Made by a program: the position numbers and the translations under genes. From a virus, in the IMG/VR virus record IMGVR_UViG_3300020057_000111, positions 1-31,877 of that record: 31,877 nucleotides of DNA; one strand, written 5' to 3'. Within the stretch, counting starts at the first letter, position 1. Each line of letters starts with the position of its first letter. Positions 13,818 through 21,040 of this stretch are shown here, one piece after another. The notes beneath the pieces were generated by a model, which was not told the DNA's origin, searched no databases, and worked only from the letters and a program-made list of their open reading frames with translations.

Positions 13818-13893
13818 ATATATGTCTGTTAGCTTAAAAGTGAGCCTTGGTCCTGTTATACAATGATAAACAATAGACATATATTGTATAACA
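13818..13893 (+). promoter_or_regulatory. Overlapping, mutually exclusive hairpins
   Basis: Stem 1 is ATATATGTCTGTT (13818-13830) paired with 13872-13884, including one G-U. Stem 2 is TGTTATACAAT (13854-13864) paired perfectly with ATTGTATAACA (13883-13893). They share 13883-13884, and the 3' arm of stem 1 lies in the loop of stem 2, so the two are difficult to form together. They sit in the 176-bp gap between portal/MuF and protease, the longest clean gap in the head module. A switch, RNase site or operator is possible. Confidence 0.6.
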
Positions 13894-13951
13894 CCCCAAA
13901 AGAGCACATTTCAAAATATGACATTGACTATCGAGGTTAAAGAGACTGAGC

Positions 13952-14956
13952 ATGAAGTCTGAAATGAAAATGTTTAGACTCCCCGGTTTTCAATTGCTTC
14001 TTGCCGAGTCCGACTTGGACGCCATACAATTATTTCGAGTCGGTGTTTTCCATCATCCTACACATGGCAAATTAGAAATTACCAAAGAGATGTTATCCGA
14101 AATCAAAAGCAACTTTGAAAAACGTGTGCGTGGAATAGACATTGCCATTGATTATAAACATGATTCTGATAACGTTGCCGCAGGTTGGGTAAAAGAACTT
14201 TACCTTTCCGATGCAGGCGATGCCCTGTTTGCTAAAGTAAACTGGACACCAACTGGATCAAAGATTATTCAAGATAAAGAGTTTCGATATGTCAGCCCTG
14301 AATTTACGTTGAACTATGTGGACAACGAAAACTTATCTGAACATGGTCCCACCCTTTTGGGCGCAGGTCTGACAAACCGACCAGTGATTAAAAAGATGGA
14401 GCCAGTAGTAGAACTCGCTGAATTTGTAGAACCAAAAGTTAAACCCACTAAAAAGACATTTAGTGAGACAAACAAAAATCCTAAGGGGGATTTAAAAATG
14501 GATGATTTATCAAAACTGTCACCAGAGCAATTAATTGCAATGGTGGAAAGCCTCAAAGCAGAACTAGAAAAACTTAAAGCTGATGCTGGTACCTTTGCTG
14601 CAGAAAAAGCTAAGATGATAGGAGATCATGCCAAAGTTGCTGCTGAACTTTCAGAGACAAAGAAAAAAGGTGACTTCACAAAACTTCTAAGCGAAGGCAA
14701 GGTTTGCGCCGCTCAAGAAGAAGCTTTCCTTAAAGGTGATATGGCTAAATTTGCGGAGTTGGCCAAGCCAGTCAAATTATCCGAAACAGGCGTTCAAGGT
14801 ACTGCCGCAGGAAATACTACAATTGTATCGGGTGCGGGGGCTTCTTCAGATGATAAAGTAATTGAAGCTGCTGAAAAATTAGTTCAAGACAAAAAGTTTT
14901 CCAACATGGGCGATGCAATTAGCCATGTGTTGAAACTCAATTTAAAAAAACAATAA
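13952..14956 (+). CDS. Mu I-like capsid maturation protease with C-terminal scaffold
   Basis: The 334-aa protein has protease residues about 1-160 with the Mu-like protease pattern (IDYKHDSDNVAAGWVKEL near 64-81, KEFRYVSPEF near 110-119, LLGAGLTNRPVI near 136-147). The C-terminal half is a charged coiled coil (SLKAELEKLKADAG...) typical of scaffold. It cleaves scaffold and itself during head assembly. An internal in-frame start (14498) gives the scaffold alone. Start candidates 13952, 13964 and 13970 are close together; none has a strong ribosome-binding site. Confidence 0.87.
   Translation: MKSEMKMFRLPGFQLLLAESDLDAIQLFRVGVFHHPTHGKLEITKEMLSEIKSNFEKRVRGIDIAIDYKHDSDNVAAGWVKELYLSDAGDALFAKVNWTPTGSKIIQDKEFRYVSPEFTLNYVDNENLSEHGPTLLGAGLTNRPVIKKMEPVVELAEFVEPKVKPTKKTFSETNKNPKGDLKMDDLSKLSPEQLIAMVESLKAELEKLKADAGTFAAEKAKMIGDHAKVAAELSETKKKGDFTKLLSEGKVCAAQEEAFLKGDMAKFAELAKPVKLSETGVQGTAAGNTTIVSGAGASSDDKVIEAAEKLVQDKKFSNMGDAISHVLKLNLKKQ
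14498..14956 (+). CDS. Nested scaffold protein (internal start in protease gene)
   Basis: An in-frame ATG at 14498 is preceded by TAAGGGGGA, one of the best ribosome-binding sites in the head module, eight bases upstream. The 152-aa product (MDDLSKLSPEQLIAM...) is the coiled-coil C-terminal half of the protease. This is the known nested-scaffold arrangement of Mu I/Z and lambda C/Nu3, giving many scaffold chains per protease. Confidence 0.75.
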   Translation: MDDLSKLSPEQLIAMVESLKAELEKLKADAGTFAAEKAKMIGDHAKVAAELSETKKKGDFTKLLSEGKVCAAQEEAFLKGDMAKFAELAKPVKLSETGVQGTAAGNTTIVSGAGASSDDKVIEAAEKLVQDKKFSNMGDAISHVLKLNLKKQ

Positions 14957-14971
14957 CTTTAGGGGGATGAA

Positions 14972-15337
14972 ATGGCATCAAGTTTACAACCGGTAGTTTT
15001 AGCATTTAGAGCCGACGCGGCTCTTGCTAAAGGTAAAGTTGTTAAAAAAGGTACAAATGAAAAGCATGTTGGTGTTTGTTCTGCAGCCACTGACAAGAGT
15101 GTGGGCATTGTTCAGAATGTATCTGTCGCAGCCGAAGACGCATTAGAAGTTGCCGTAGGCGGTGGGGCTAAAGGTTTGGCTGGCGGAACAATCACAATGG
15201 GGGATTTGTTGACCTCGGATTCTAGCGGTCAACTCGTAGCTACAACTACAGCAAACGACCAAATTATTGGTAAAGCTTTATCTGATGCTGTGGTGAGCGA
15301 TTTGTTTGACGTGCTTGTAGTTTACGGCAATTATTAA
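14972..15337 (+). CDS. DUF2190-like capsid decoration protein
   Basis: The 121-aa Ala/Gly/Val-rich beta protein lies between scaffold and capsid with an AGGGGGATG site. Pattern: AKGKVVKKGTNEKHVGVC, then AVGGGAKGLAGGTITMGDLL, then a GQLVATTTANDQIIGKAL end. This matches small capsid-stabilising proteins of the DUF2190/head-decoration type. Likely binds the outside of the shell in many copies. Confidence 0.7.
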   Translation: MASSLQPVVLAFRADAALAKGKVVKKGTNEKHVGVCSAATDKSVGIVQNVSVAAEDALEVAVGGGAKGLAGGTITMGDLLTSDSSGQLVATTTANDQIIGKALSDAVVSDLFDVLVVYGNY

Positions 15338-15356
15338 TTTAAAAAGGGGATAAAAA

Positions 15357-16292
15357 ATGTCACAAATAACAGCTATTGCTGATAAGTTACTGGAAAACGT
15401 GAGTAACATTTACCTACCTCAAGGACTGGTAGCGGATTTGATCTTTCCAGAAATTAAATCCAAACAGAAAACCGGAAAACTTGGAGCATATGGAACCAAC
15501 CACTTACGAATTGAACATTCGTTTGTCGCTGGCCGCGCCTCTTTCCGTAGGGTTGAAGCAATTGTCCGCAGTTCATCAAGCTACTCAATCGAGAGTCACG
15601 GCCTTGAAGGATTGGTAACAGAGGACGACTACGATAACGTCGAACTTCCCTTTGATGCCGAAAAAGACGAGACGATCGGTTTGACCTCGCTAATTCAAAT
15701 GGCAAAGGAACAAGCCGTTGCTGATGTTCTTACCAGCACGTCAATCCTAACCCAGAACACAACCCTAAGCGGGACTTCCCAATGGAATGATTATGCCGCT
15801 TCGGATCCCATTGATGATATCAATGTAGCTCGTGAAGCAATTTACGATGGTTGCGGATTTGCACCAAATGTTGCAATCATGCCTTGGCAAGTAGCAAACA
15901 AACTTGCATATAGCCCGCAAGTCTTGGACGCTTTAGGATTCGCAGCAAACCGCGCTGGACAATTATCTCCTGCGGAACTTGCTAAATTCATGGGTGTTGA
16001 TAAATTGTTAATTCCCCAAGTTAAAAAAGAAGGCGCTAAAGAAGGTCAAACTTCTTCATTCGCAGACGTTTGGGGCAACGATGTTGTCATGGCATATATT
16101 CCTGCACAAGCTGCAAAGTATCAAAAATCATTGGGATATAAACTGGTTTTGTCGAGTCGTCCTGCTCGCAGGGTTACTAAATACCAACCAGGCAATCCTC
16201 CAAATAGCACAGCTATCTTGGTGGATGATTCCTATGATTTCTTAATCGCTTCTGTGGGATGTGGATATTTAATTAAATCGGCAATCGCGTAA
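15357..16292 (+). CDS. Major capsid protein
   Basis: This 311-aa protein follows a GGGGATAAAA site. The N-terminal region (LPQGLVADLIFPEIKSKQKT at about 20-39, then GKLGAYG and LRIEHSF) and the late block (FAPNVAIMPWQVANKL, then LLIPQVKKEGA) have the layout of phage shell proteins with an HK97 fold. Size and position right after scaffold and decoration genes support the call. The fold itself is inferred. Confidence 0.85.
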   Translation: MSQITAIADKLLENVSNIYLPQGLVADLIFPEIKSKQKTGKLGAYGTNHLRIEHSFVAGRASFRRVEAIVRSSSSYSIESHGLEGLVTEDDYDNVELPFDAEKDETIGLTSLIQMAKEQAVADVLTSTSILTQNTTLSGTSQWNDYAASDPIDDINVAREAIYDGCGFAPNVAIMPWQVANKLAYSPQVLDALGFAANRAGQLSPAELAKFMGVDKLLIPQVKKEGAKEGQTSSFADVWGNDVVMAYIPAQAAKYQKSLGYKLVLSSRPARRVTKYQPGNPPNSTAILVDDSYDFLIASVGCGYLIKSAIA

Positions 16293-16306
16293 CAGGGGAG
16301 ACAAAC

Positions 16307-16972
16307 ATGAGAGCTTTGATTGTTTTGTCATTATTGGTTTTTGTTACAGATATGGCTTTGGCCGTCCCCGTTGCAATAAACCGACGTGACGTTAAATTTC
16401 CCACCCAACAAATGGTGGAAAAACAAAGTTACTTTGACGTTCTTGCTTCCAGTTCTATCAGGTTAAAATCTGGTACTGCCGGACCCACGTCAGCTGCAGC
16501 TTTGACTTTATCAACATTTGATAACCAACCAGACTTTGCCCGGAACATTGAAATTAGTCCTGGTGGAACAACTGGGGATATCGAATATTGCGAGGTTGCC
16601 ATTAATGGAACCGATCTTAGCGGTGCAGTTCTACAGGAGAAATTAGTTTTCCAAGCAAATGCTACACAAAAAGTTGTGGGCAATAAAGCTTTCAAAACTG
16701 TGACCTCCGTTGCATGGCCTATTAACTGTGAGAGCGGAGGCTTTGCGGCGACCTGGAGTATTGGTATCGGTGAAAAACTCGGCGTAAAAGCTTGTATGGG
16801 GAACGCTGGTGATGTTCTTTTCAGTCTATTAAACGGCTCAAAAGAAGCAACCGGTCCCACCATTGCAGTTCATGCAACTATCATGGCGAGCAATACTACT
16901 GACTTTGTCGGAACGATGAACAACGCAAATGATTTGGTCTTGTACTTCTTCCAAAACTTTGGATGCTTCTAA
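16307..16972 (+). CDS. Capsid-module beta protein with a Sec signal peptide
   Basis: The body (LKSGTAGPTSAAALTLSTFD, DFARNIEISPGGTTGDI, KAFKTVTSVAWP, GIGEKLGVKACMG) resembles a frequent phage head/adaptor beta protein of about 200 aa. This one begins MRALIVLSLLVFVTDMALA followed by VPVAIN: a basic first step, a hydrophobic core and an Ala-x-Ala-like cleavage site. Such a signal is unexpected for a virion protein assembled in the cytoplasm. A GGGGAG site fixes the start at 16307, so the signal is not an artefact of a wrong start. It could be exported, or the segment could be a membrane anchor at assembly. Confidence 0.65.
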   Translation: MRALIVLSLLVFVTDMALAVPVAINRRDVKFPTQQMVEKQSYFDVLASSSIRLKSGTAGPTSAAALTLSTFDNQPDFARNIEISPGGTTGDIEYCEVAINGTDLSGAVLQEKLVFQANATQKVVGNKAFKTVTSVAWPINCESGGFAATWSIGIGEKLGVKACMGNAGDVLFSLLNGSKEATGPTIAVHATIMASNTTDFVGTMNNANDLVLYFFQNFGCF

Positions 16973-16980
16973 GAGGTTTT

Positions 16981-17232
16981 ATGGGTTACAAAGTTAAGAA
17001 TAGAATTAAAGTGTCGGGCGTTGTAATGACGCCAGGCTCTGACTATGCCGGTCCGCAGGACTTGGTCCCTGATTTATTAGTTTCGGGTTCTATAGTTTCT
17101 GATGAATTAGTTGTGGATGAACCCATTGTTTCTGAAAAGGTTGTTGAGGAACAAGAGGACGACCTTCAGGGGGGGGACTTGGGTGAACAAGAACCCAAGA
17201 AACGTAAGAAGCGTAAAAGTAAGGACTGGTAA
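16981..17232 (+). CDS. Small acidic/basic-tailed head protein
   Basis: The product has 83 aa from ATG 16981, chosen for AAGAGGT just upstream; an in-frame ATG at 16963 would overlap the previous gene. The N-terminal 30 residues may be a small beta unit. The middle is acidic and Val-rich (VSDELVVDEPIVSEKVVEE), and the tail is a Lys/Arg cluster (KKRKKRKSKDW). The charge split suggests a flexible linker that binds nucleic acid or capsid. No family recognised. Confidence 0.55.
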   Translation: MGYKVKNRIKVSGVVMTPGSDYAGPQDLVPDLLVSGSIVSDELVVDEPIVSEKVVEEQEDDLQGGDLGEQEPKKRKKRKSKDW

Positions 17233-17238
17233 CAAAAA

Positions 17239-17676
17239 ATGGCCTATTCCACTTTTACGGACGTCGCCTCGGAGTTTCGTAACATTACCTTTGGATCCTC
17301 AGGGGCTTTGACAAGCGCCGAGGTTACCGAGTTTATTTTACAAGCTGATCAGTTCATAGACTCGCGACTTGGTTTAAAATACCAAGTTCCTGTGGCCGGA
17401 TTAAATAGTTTGAAGGTAATTAAACGCCTTTCTATTTGGCTTGTCACCTCCCGGATCAAAGATATTTTAAAAGTGAAAACAGGTATCGCCACTGGCGAGC
17501 AGGATACCCGCGAGAATGATCCGGGCAAAATGGCACGAAATGAACTTGATATGATCGTCAAAGGTCAATTACTTTTACCTGATGCTACCTTAGTTTCAGC
17601 AGCCGATGGATTTAAAAGTTATTCAGTGGATACCGCCCAGGAATTTATATTCGGTCGTGACTCGGACGATTGGTAA
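17239..17676 (+). CDS. DUF1320 / Mu gp36-like head-tail connector
   Basis: The 145-aa protein matches the gp36 pattern: YSTFTDVASEF at the start, LTSAEVTEFILQADQFIDSR (about 24-43), then a helical bundle (VIKRLSIWLVTSRI, about 59-72). The gp36 family lies between the capsid and the gp37/gpG genes and forms the connector or neck. Length and place fit well. Confidence 0.8.
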   Translation: MAYSTFTDVASEFRNITFGSSGALTSAEVTEFILQADQFIDSRLGLKYQVPVAGLNSLKVIKRLSIWLVTSRIKDILKVKTGIATGEQDTRENDPGKMARNELDMIVKGQLLLPDATLVSAADGFKSYSVDTAQEFIFGRDSDDW

Positions 17677-17682
17677 ATCACA

Positions 17683-18201
17683 ATGGGCTTCACAATCGAA
17701 TTAAAAAATGCTGAAGAGTTTCGAGCCGCCTTAACCAGGGCATCTGCAAAGGTTGCCGACTTAACAATTCCATTACAATTAATTGCGCAGGATTGGTTTG
17801 ATTCTAATGCTGCGATATTTTCTTTAAAGGGGCCTGGACAATACCCGGACTTATCCCCAACTTATAAGAAGGCCAAACAAAGGCAATGGGGTTTCATATA
17901 TCCTATTCTAAAGGCTTCTGGGCGTTTGGAAAATTCCATAACTGACCCGGGAAGTCCAGATTCCATTAATGAGATTCGAAATAAGAACACTTTAATTATT
18001 GGTACAGCCGTCCCGTATGGTGTTTATCATCAATCTGATGGGCCTAGGAAGAAGCTCCCTTTAAGGAAATTTTTATTTATAGGACCCGAAAGCCAATTCA
18101 CTAATAAAGGCCGGATAGCTGGACGATTAGAACGCTGGACTTCTATCCTTAATGACTATGTAATCCAAAAGATGGACCAGGAAGGTTTTAGGAAAAAGTG
18201 A
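17683..18201 (+). CDS. Phage virion morphogenesis / tail completion protein (gpG-like)
   Basis: The 172-aa protein has the family motifs: an N-terminal helix run, then FSLKGPGQYPDLSPTYKK (about 47-64), ILKASGRLENSI (about 77-88), IGTAVPYGVYHQSDGPRKKL (about 106-125) and PLRKFLFIGPES (about 126-137). This group, related to P2 gpS and Mu gpG, completes the head-tail joint. Its stop (TGA 18199-18201) overlaps the GTG of the next gene. Confidence 0.82.
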   Translation: MGFTIELKNAEEFRAALTRASAKVADLTIPLQLIAQDWFDSNAAIFSLKGPGQYPDLSPTYKKAKQRQWGFIYPILKASGRLENSITDPGSPDSINEIRNKNTLIIGTAVPYGVYHQSDGPRKKLPLRKFLFIGPESQFTNKGRIAGRLERWTSILNDYVIQKMDQEGFRKK

Positions 18202-18674
18202 CCTACGATATTGAGATATTTATAATCGAGTTGCAGGGTTTATTACAAAGCGATTTGAATTCCAAACTATCAGCTTTGGACACGGAAAAGAATGACGGTA
18301 TTATCCTGTTACCTGTGGGCTCGAGTGGTTATTTTATCCAAACAATGGATGACGCCGTGGCAAACTTTGACCCATTCATTTATATTGGAATTGATGATGT
18401 GGAAAGTGTGGGCATCGGACCCGCCACCTCGAACAAGTTTCTAATCACCGTTGCCCTCATTTTAGCTGACGCTGTGACCGATATATATATCTGGAAACGA
18501 ATGATGCGTTACCAAAGGGCTTTGGTAGAGGTCTTGCAGAATAAATATGCGACGTTCTCCTCTCACCCATGTAAAGTGATAATAAAGAGCCTTGTCCCGA
18601 TTAGCTTTCGGCTGCTTGATTCAACTCAAAGTAGCCGGGCCATTGGATGTCAACTTGAGGTGAAAATTGCTTAA
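18198..18674 (+). CDS. Tail terminator / gp37-like protein
   Basis: The 158-aa protein starts at GTG 18198, overlapping the previous stop as GTGA. The N-terminus is helical (ELQGLLQSDLNSKLSAL); the rest alternates strands and helices (ATSNKFLITVALILADA, about 75-91, and KRMMRYQRALVEVLQNKY). Position between gpG-like and tail-tube genes, and the overall shape, fit the tail terminator family (Mu gp37/DUF1834-like), but the motif match is weaker than for its neighbours. Confidence 0.6.
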   Translation: MTYDIEIFIIELQGLLQSDLNSKLSALDTEKNDGIILLPVGSSGYFIQTMDDAVANFDPFIYIGIDDVESVGIGPATSNKFLITVALILADAVTDIYIWKRMMRYQRALVEVLQNKYATFSSHPCKVIIKSLVPISFRLLDSTQSSRAIGCQLEVKIA

Positions 18675-18888
18675 AAAGAAAAATAAGGCAGAATATATAG
18701 AACCTTTTTTTGAGGCGACCTTCGAGGTTTCGGAACCATATACTACAACTGTAATATCTGGAATGATTGCCAAAAAAGACTTTATAATTTGCCATAACGA
18801 ATATTTTAAAACAATAAAAGCGGGGGACGATTTAAGTGATATTCCCGAAATGTATTTGCAGAACTTGAAAATAGAGCAGGTTTATTGA
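18667..18888 (+). CDS. Small tail-module protein
   Basis: This 73-aa ORF starts at TTG 18667, overlapping the previous gene by 8 bases; no ATG or GTG fits near the N-terminus. It has a mixed alpha/beta content (FEVSEPYTTTVISGMIAKKD). Small genes here in Mu-like phages are DUF2635-type, but I cannot confirm that match. A weak start makes this the least certain gene in the module. Confidence 0.5.
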   Translation: MLKKKNKAEYIEPFFEATFEVSEPYTTTVISGMIAKKDFIICHNEYFKTIKAGDDLSDIPEMYLQNLKIEQVY

Positions 18889-18916
18889 TTAACTTCTAAA
18901 TAAAGGGGATTTTAAA

Positions 18917-19801
18917 ATGGCACTATCACAACCAAGAGCAATATTCGGCGTTCATAGTGTGTCGCCGTATAATCGAACCACAGGTGAATTTTACGGTATT
19001 CTAAAGGTCCTTGGTGGATCCTCACTAGCTTTGAGCGGCGAGCTTATTGAATTAATGGGCGGATCTAGCAAGTACAGCTGGGCGGTTGAGGACGGCAGAA
19101 TTGATGCTGAACTCTCCCTCAAAGTTCGTGAATATCCAGACTTTGTTTTTGAATTATTCTTAGGAAAATCTCCCACTGCGAACACTGCAGAAGCAAGTGG
19201 ATCTGCCGGCGCAATTGCAAATAAAAAAGGTGCCTCCTGTGTCCATGCAACAACTGGTATCACCAGCGTTCTGACCACTGGAACGGCCGCTGATTTAAAG
19301 TTTGGTAAATACGTTGTTAAGGTAGCCAGCGCGACAACCCTTGATGTGTTTTTCTCAAGTGATGCTGATATGGCCCGAGGAACAAACGGTGAATATCAAT
19401 CAGACCTTTTGAAAATCAATGCGACAGCTTTGACTATAACCTCTGGTGGAACAACCGCGATTCCGAGTTTTGGTTTAAGCTTTAATGGAGGATCTGGAGC
19501 AATCGGTATGACCACGGCAGACACGGCGACTTTTGAAGTTCGTCCGATCAGTTCCAAGTCGATGACTGTGAGTATTGGTTCCAGTTTTGATTCTACGTTC
19601 CCGGAGTTTGGTGCTATCATCATGAGCCAAAAACGCGGAAATCAAGAAATGTTTGAAATCGACGCCTTAAGGGTTAAAGCTGTTGGCCTGCCATTAGGCT
19701 TTGAAGAAAATTCTTTTTCTGAGGCAGAAATCAAAGCAAAATGCTTTTATGATTCTACTCAAGATGCGGTTTTCAAAATTAGAACCGTATCTCCCACCTA
19801 A
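18917..19801 (+). CDS. Major tail (tube) protein
   Basis: The 294-aa protein follows AAAGGGGA. It is Ser/Gly/Thr-rich and beta-patterned: FYGILKVLGGSSLALSGELI near 25-44, ELSLKVREYPDFVFELFLGK near 60-79, and a closing domain (FEIDALRVKAVGLPLGFEEN). The length, single large ORF before the chaperones and tape measure, and sequence style fit a siphovirus tail-tube protein. It is followed 28 bp later by a terminator, fitting the need for high expression. Confidence 0.8.
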   Translation: MALSQPRAIFGVHSVSPYNRTTGEFYGILKVLGGSSLALSGELIELMGGSSKYSWAVEDGRIDAELSLKVREYPDFVFELFLGKSPTANTAEASGSAGAIANKKGASCVHATTGITSVLTTGTAADLKFGKYVVKVASATTLDVFFSSDADMARGTNGEYQSDLLKINATALTITSGGTTAIPSFGLSFNGGSGAIGMTTADTATFEVRPISSKSMTVSIGSSFDSTFPEFGAIIMSQKRGNQEMFEIDALRVKAVGLPLGFEENSFSEAEIKAKCFYDSTQDAVFKIRTVSPT

Positions 19802-19829
19802 TTAATATTGGATGTGTGAATGTGAAGCG

Positions 19830-19861
19830 GTGGGTGCTGTGGCCGGCATCCACTGTTTTTT
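19830..19861 (+). terminator. Rho-independent terminator after tail-tube gene
   Basis: GTGGGTGC (19830-19837) pairs with GCATCCAC (19846-19853), seven Watson-Crick pairs and one G-U around an 8-base loop, followed by TG and six T's. This is the standard intrinsic-terminator form. Genes downstream must be read by read-through, antitermination or a new promoter. Confidence 0.75.
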
Positions 19862-19883
19862 ATGACAAACAATAAGACGGATT

Positions 19884-20021
19884 ATGACGAAAACAACTGT
19901 TAAACAGTTGTTAGTCCAGATTTTGAATATATCGAATCTCATCTGTGAGCAGCTTGTTATTATGAACAAACTATTAGATGAAAAACAATTAAAGAAAAAA
20001 AATAATGCGCCGAAAGAATAG
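19884..20021 (+). CDS. 45-aa helical ORF between two terminators
   Basis: The peptide (MTKTTVKQLLVQILNISNLI... ending KKKNNAPKE) is predicted as one long amphipathic helix with a Lys-rich tail. The site upstream (aagacgga) is a weak ribosome-binding site. A perfect 9-bp inverted repeat with a 3-base loop (19892-19912) lies right after the start codon. It is isolated between two terminators, as small inserted genes (morons) often are. Family unknown; could be non-coding. Confidence 0.4.
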   Translation: MTKTTVKQLLVQILNISNLICEQLVIMNKLLDEKQLKKKNNAPKE

Positions 20022-20043
20022 GTACTCCGCATACAAGGTTCGT

Positions 20044-20085
20044 AGGAGTGGCTAGTTTCAGCTTCTACCTAGCCACTCCTTTTTT
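20044..20085 (+). terminator. Strong rho-independent terminator
   Basis: GGAGTGGCTAG (20045-20055) pairs perfectly over 11 bp with CTAGCCACTCC (20069-20079), loop 13, followed by six T's; A20044 and T20080 add a twelfth pair. It faces rightward and overlaps the last codons of the opposite-strand gene at 20065. No T-run exists on the reverse side, so it serves only rightward transcripts. Confidence 0.9.
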
Positions 20086-20268
20086 AGATCCAATCTTCTT
20101 ATAACCAAACACACACATTCTTAAATAATCCGAAATGCCTTCTTTTGTGTAAATAGGCCATAGACTTTGTATACGTTTGAACTCAATTTTGTTAACGCGC
20201 ATGGCAACAAGAAGGTTTCTTGGTTCTTCTTGGGCTTTTGGTCTACCCCTAGGATTCTTTTGTTTCAT
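20065..20268 (-). CDS. Opposite-strand AT-hook/RHH-like regulator candidate
   Basis: This 67-aa basic protein has an AT-hook-like core (RGRPK, residues 7-11), then a strand-like stretch (RNLLVAMRVNK) and a helix-loop-helix (EFKRIQSLWPIY, ISDYLRMCVFG), resembling small ribbon-helix-helix DNA-binding proteins. A good AAGAGGT site precedes the ATG. It is the only leftward gene within the rightward morphogenesis genes and starts 14 bp from the chaperone ORF, so its promoter must lie inside that ORF. Regulatory function is inferred. Confidence 0.6.
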   Translation of the reverse strand: MKQKNPRGRPKAQEEPRNLLVAMRVNKIEFKRIQSLWPIYTKEGISDYLRMCVFGYKKIGSKKGVAR

Positions 20269-20282
20269 ATGACCTCTTAATT

Positions 20283-20858
20283 ATGTTTAACAGTAATGTT
20301 TTTGAACTACCATTCGAGATTAATAAAGTAGATATTTATCACATGGACCCAATTAAATTAGAAGAATTATTTCCTGAGGAACCAGTCTTTATGCTGGCTG
20401 GCGTTGAGTATCACCTTCGTTTTGTAAACGTAACAGACCATACTTGGATAAAGTCCCACATTGGGGATACCCAGGCGATTCAATCCATGTTCGCAGATTT
20501 GGATTGGTCACGCATCGGTCCCTTTATTTACAGGCTCCTTGTTGAAAAGCATGCGTTCCCGTCGAGTGATATAGAGGAATATAGCGATGATGGAGATCTG
20601 GTAAAACTTCGACTCACAGGACCTGATAACTTCATGAGAAGCATCATTGGTCCGGAGGATCAAATAAATGTCATTTCAGCTTTAAATTCTTCTATCATTA
20701 GATCAAGCCCGCTCATGGCTAAGTATGTAAAGGGGGAGCTTGATAAAAAAAAAGCGGAGGAGGAAGAGAAACGGATTGGGGAGCAGTCGTTGACACATTC
20801 GCTCATGAATACGGATGGACCCCAGACATCATTAAAGGACTCACCCTTAGAGAAATAG
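20283..20858 (+). CDS. Tail assembly chaperone, short form (G-like)
   Basis: The 191-aa zero-frame product starts MFNSNVFELPFEINKVDIYH and ends soon after a Lys/Glu-rich stretch. Alone, it has no strong family motif, but position before the tape measure, the A9 slippery site at codons 155-157 and the conserved domain in the -1 frame identify it as the upstream member of a lambda G/GT-type pair. No clear ribosome-binding site precedes ATG 20283. Confidence 0.75.
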   Translation: MFNSNVFELPFEINKVDIYHMDPIKLEELFPEEPVFMLAGVEYHLRFVNVTDHTWIKSHIGDTQAIQSMFADLDWSRIGPFIYRLLVEKHAFPSSDIEEYSDDGDLVKLRLTGPDNFMRSIIGPEDQINVISALNSSIIRSSPLMAKYVKGELDKKKAEEEEKRIGEQSLTHSLMNTDGPQTSLKDSPLEK

Positions 20859-21040
20859 ATATTTACATGACCTTGATTAATAACAGGGTTTGGCAGCAAG
20901 CAGAGTTTGAAGCGATTATTCATGATAAGAAATTAAATAACCCCATATCCGCTGCATCAAAAGAGTTTTCAGAAAAGGACGATAAACAACTCACTAAGGC
21001 GATGGAACAAGCAGTAGCAAGGAAACGATCAGGTGGCTGA
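20283..21040 (+). CDS. Tail assembly chaperone, -1 frameshift fusion (GT-like)
   Basis: Slippage by -1 on AAA AAA AAA joins 157 zero-frame residues to 95 residues in the -1 frame (252 aa in all), ending at TGA 21038-21040. The -1 part has the family signature DWGAVVDTFAHEYGWTPDII, then KGLTLREIDIYM and ends ARKRSGG. It has no good start of its own and overlaps the GTG of the tape measure. Such fusions coat the tape measure during tail assembly. Confidence 0.82.
20745..20753 (+). promoter_or_regulatory. Programmed -1 frameshift site (A9)
   Basis: Nine A's occupy three Lys codons (20745-20753), allowing a full A-AAA-AAA slip. An SD-like AGGGGGAG lies 20731-20738, in the place where SD elements stimulate the dnaX frameshift, and GGAGGAGGAAG follows directly. 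The -1 frame opens the conserved domain that the zero frame misses. Confidence 0.85.

Noticed and set aside
9477-18674. Mu-like transposable phage
   Set aside because: Head genes are of Mu type, but no MuA/MuB transposase, Mu-like end sites or Mu tail sheath genes are visible. The tail is of siphovirus type.
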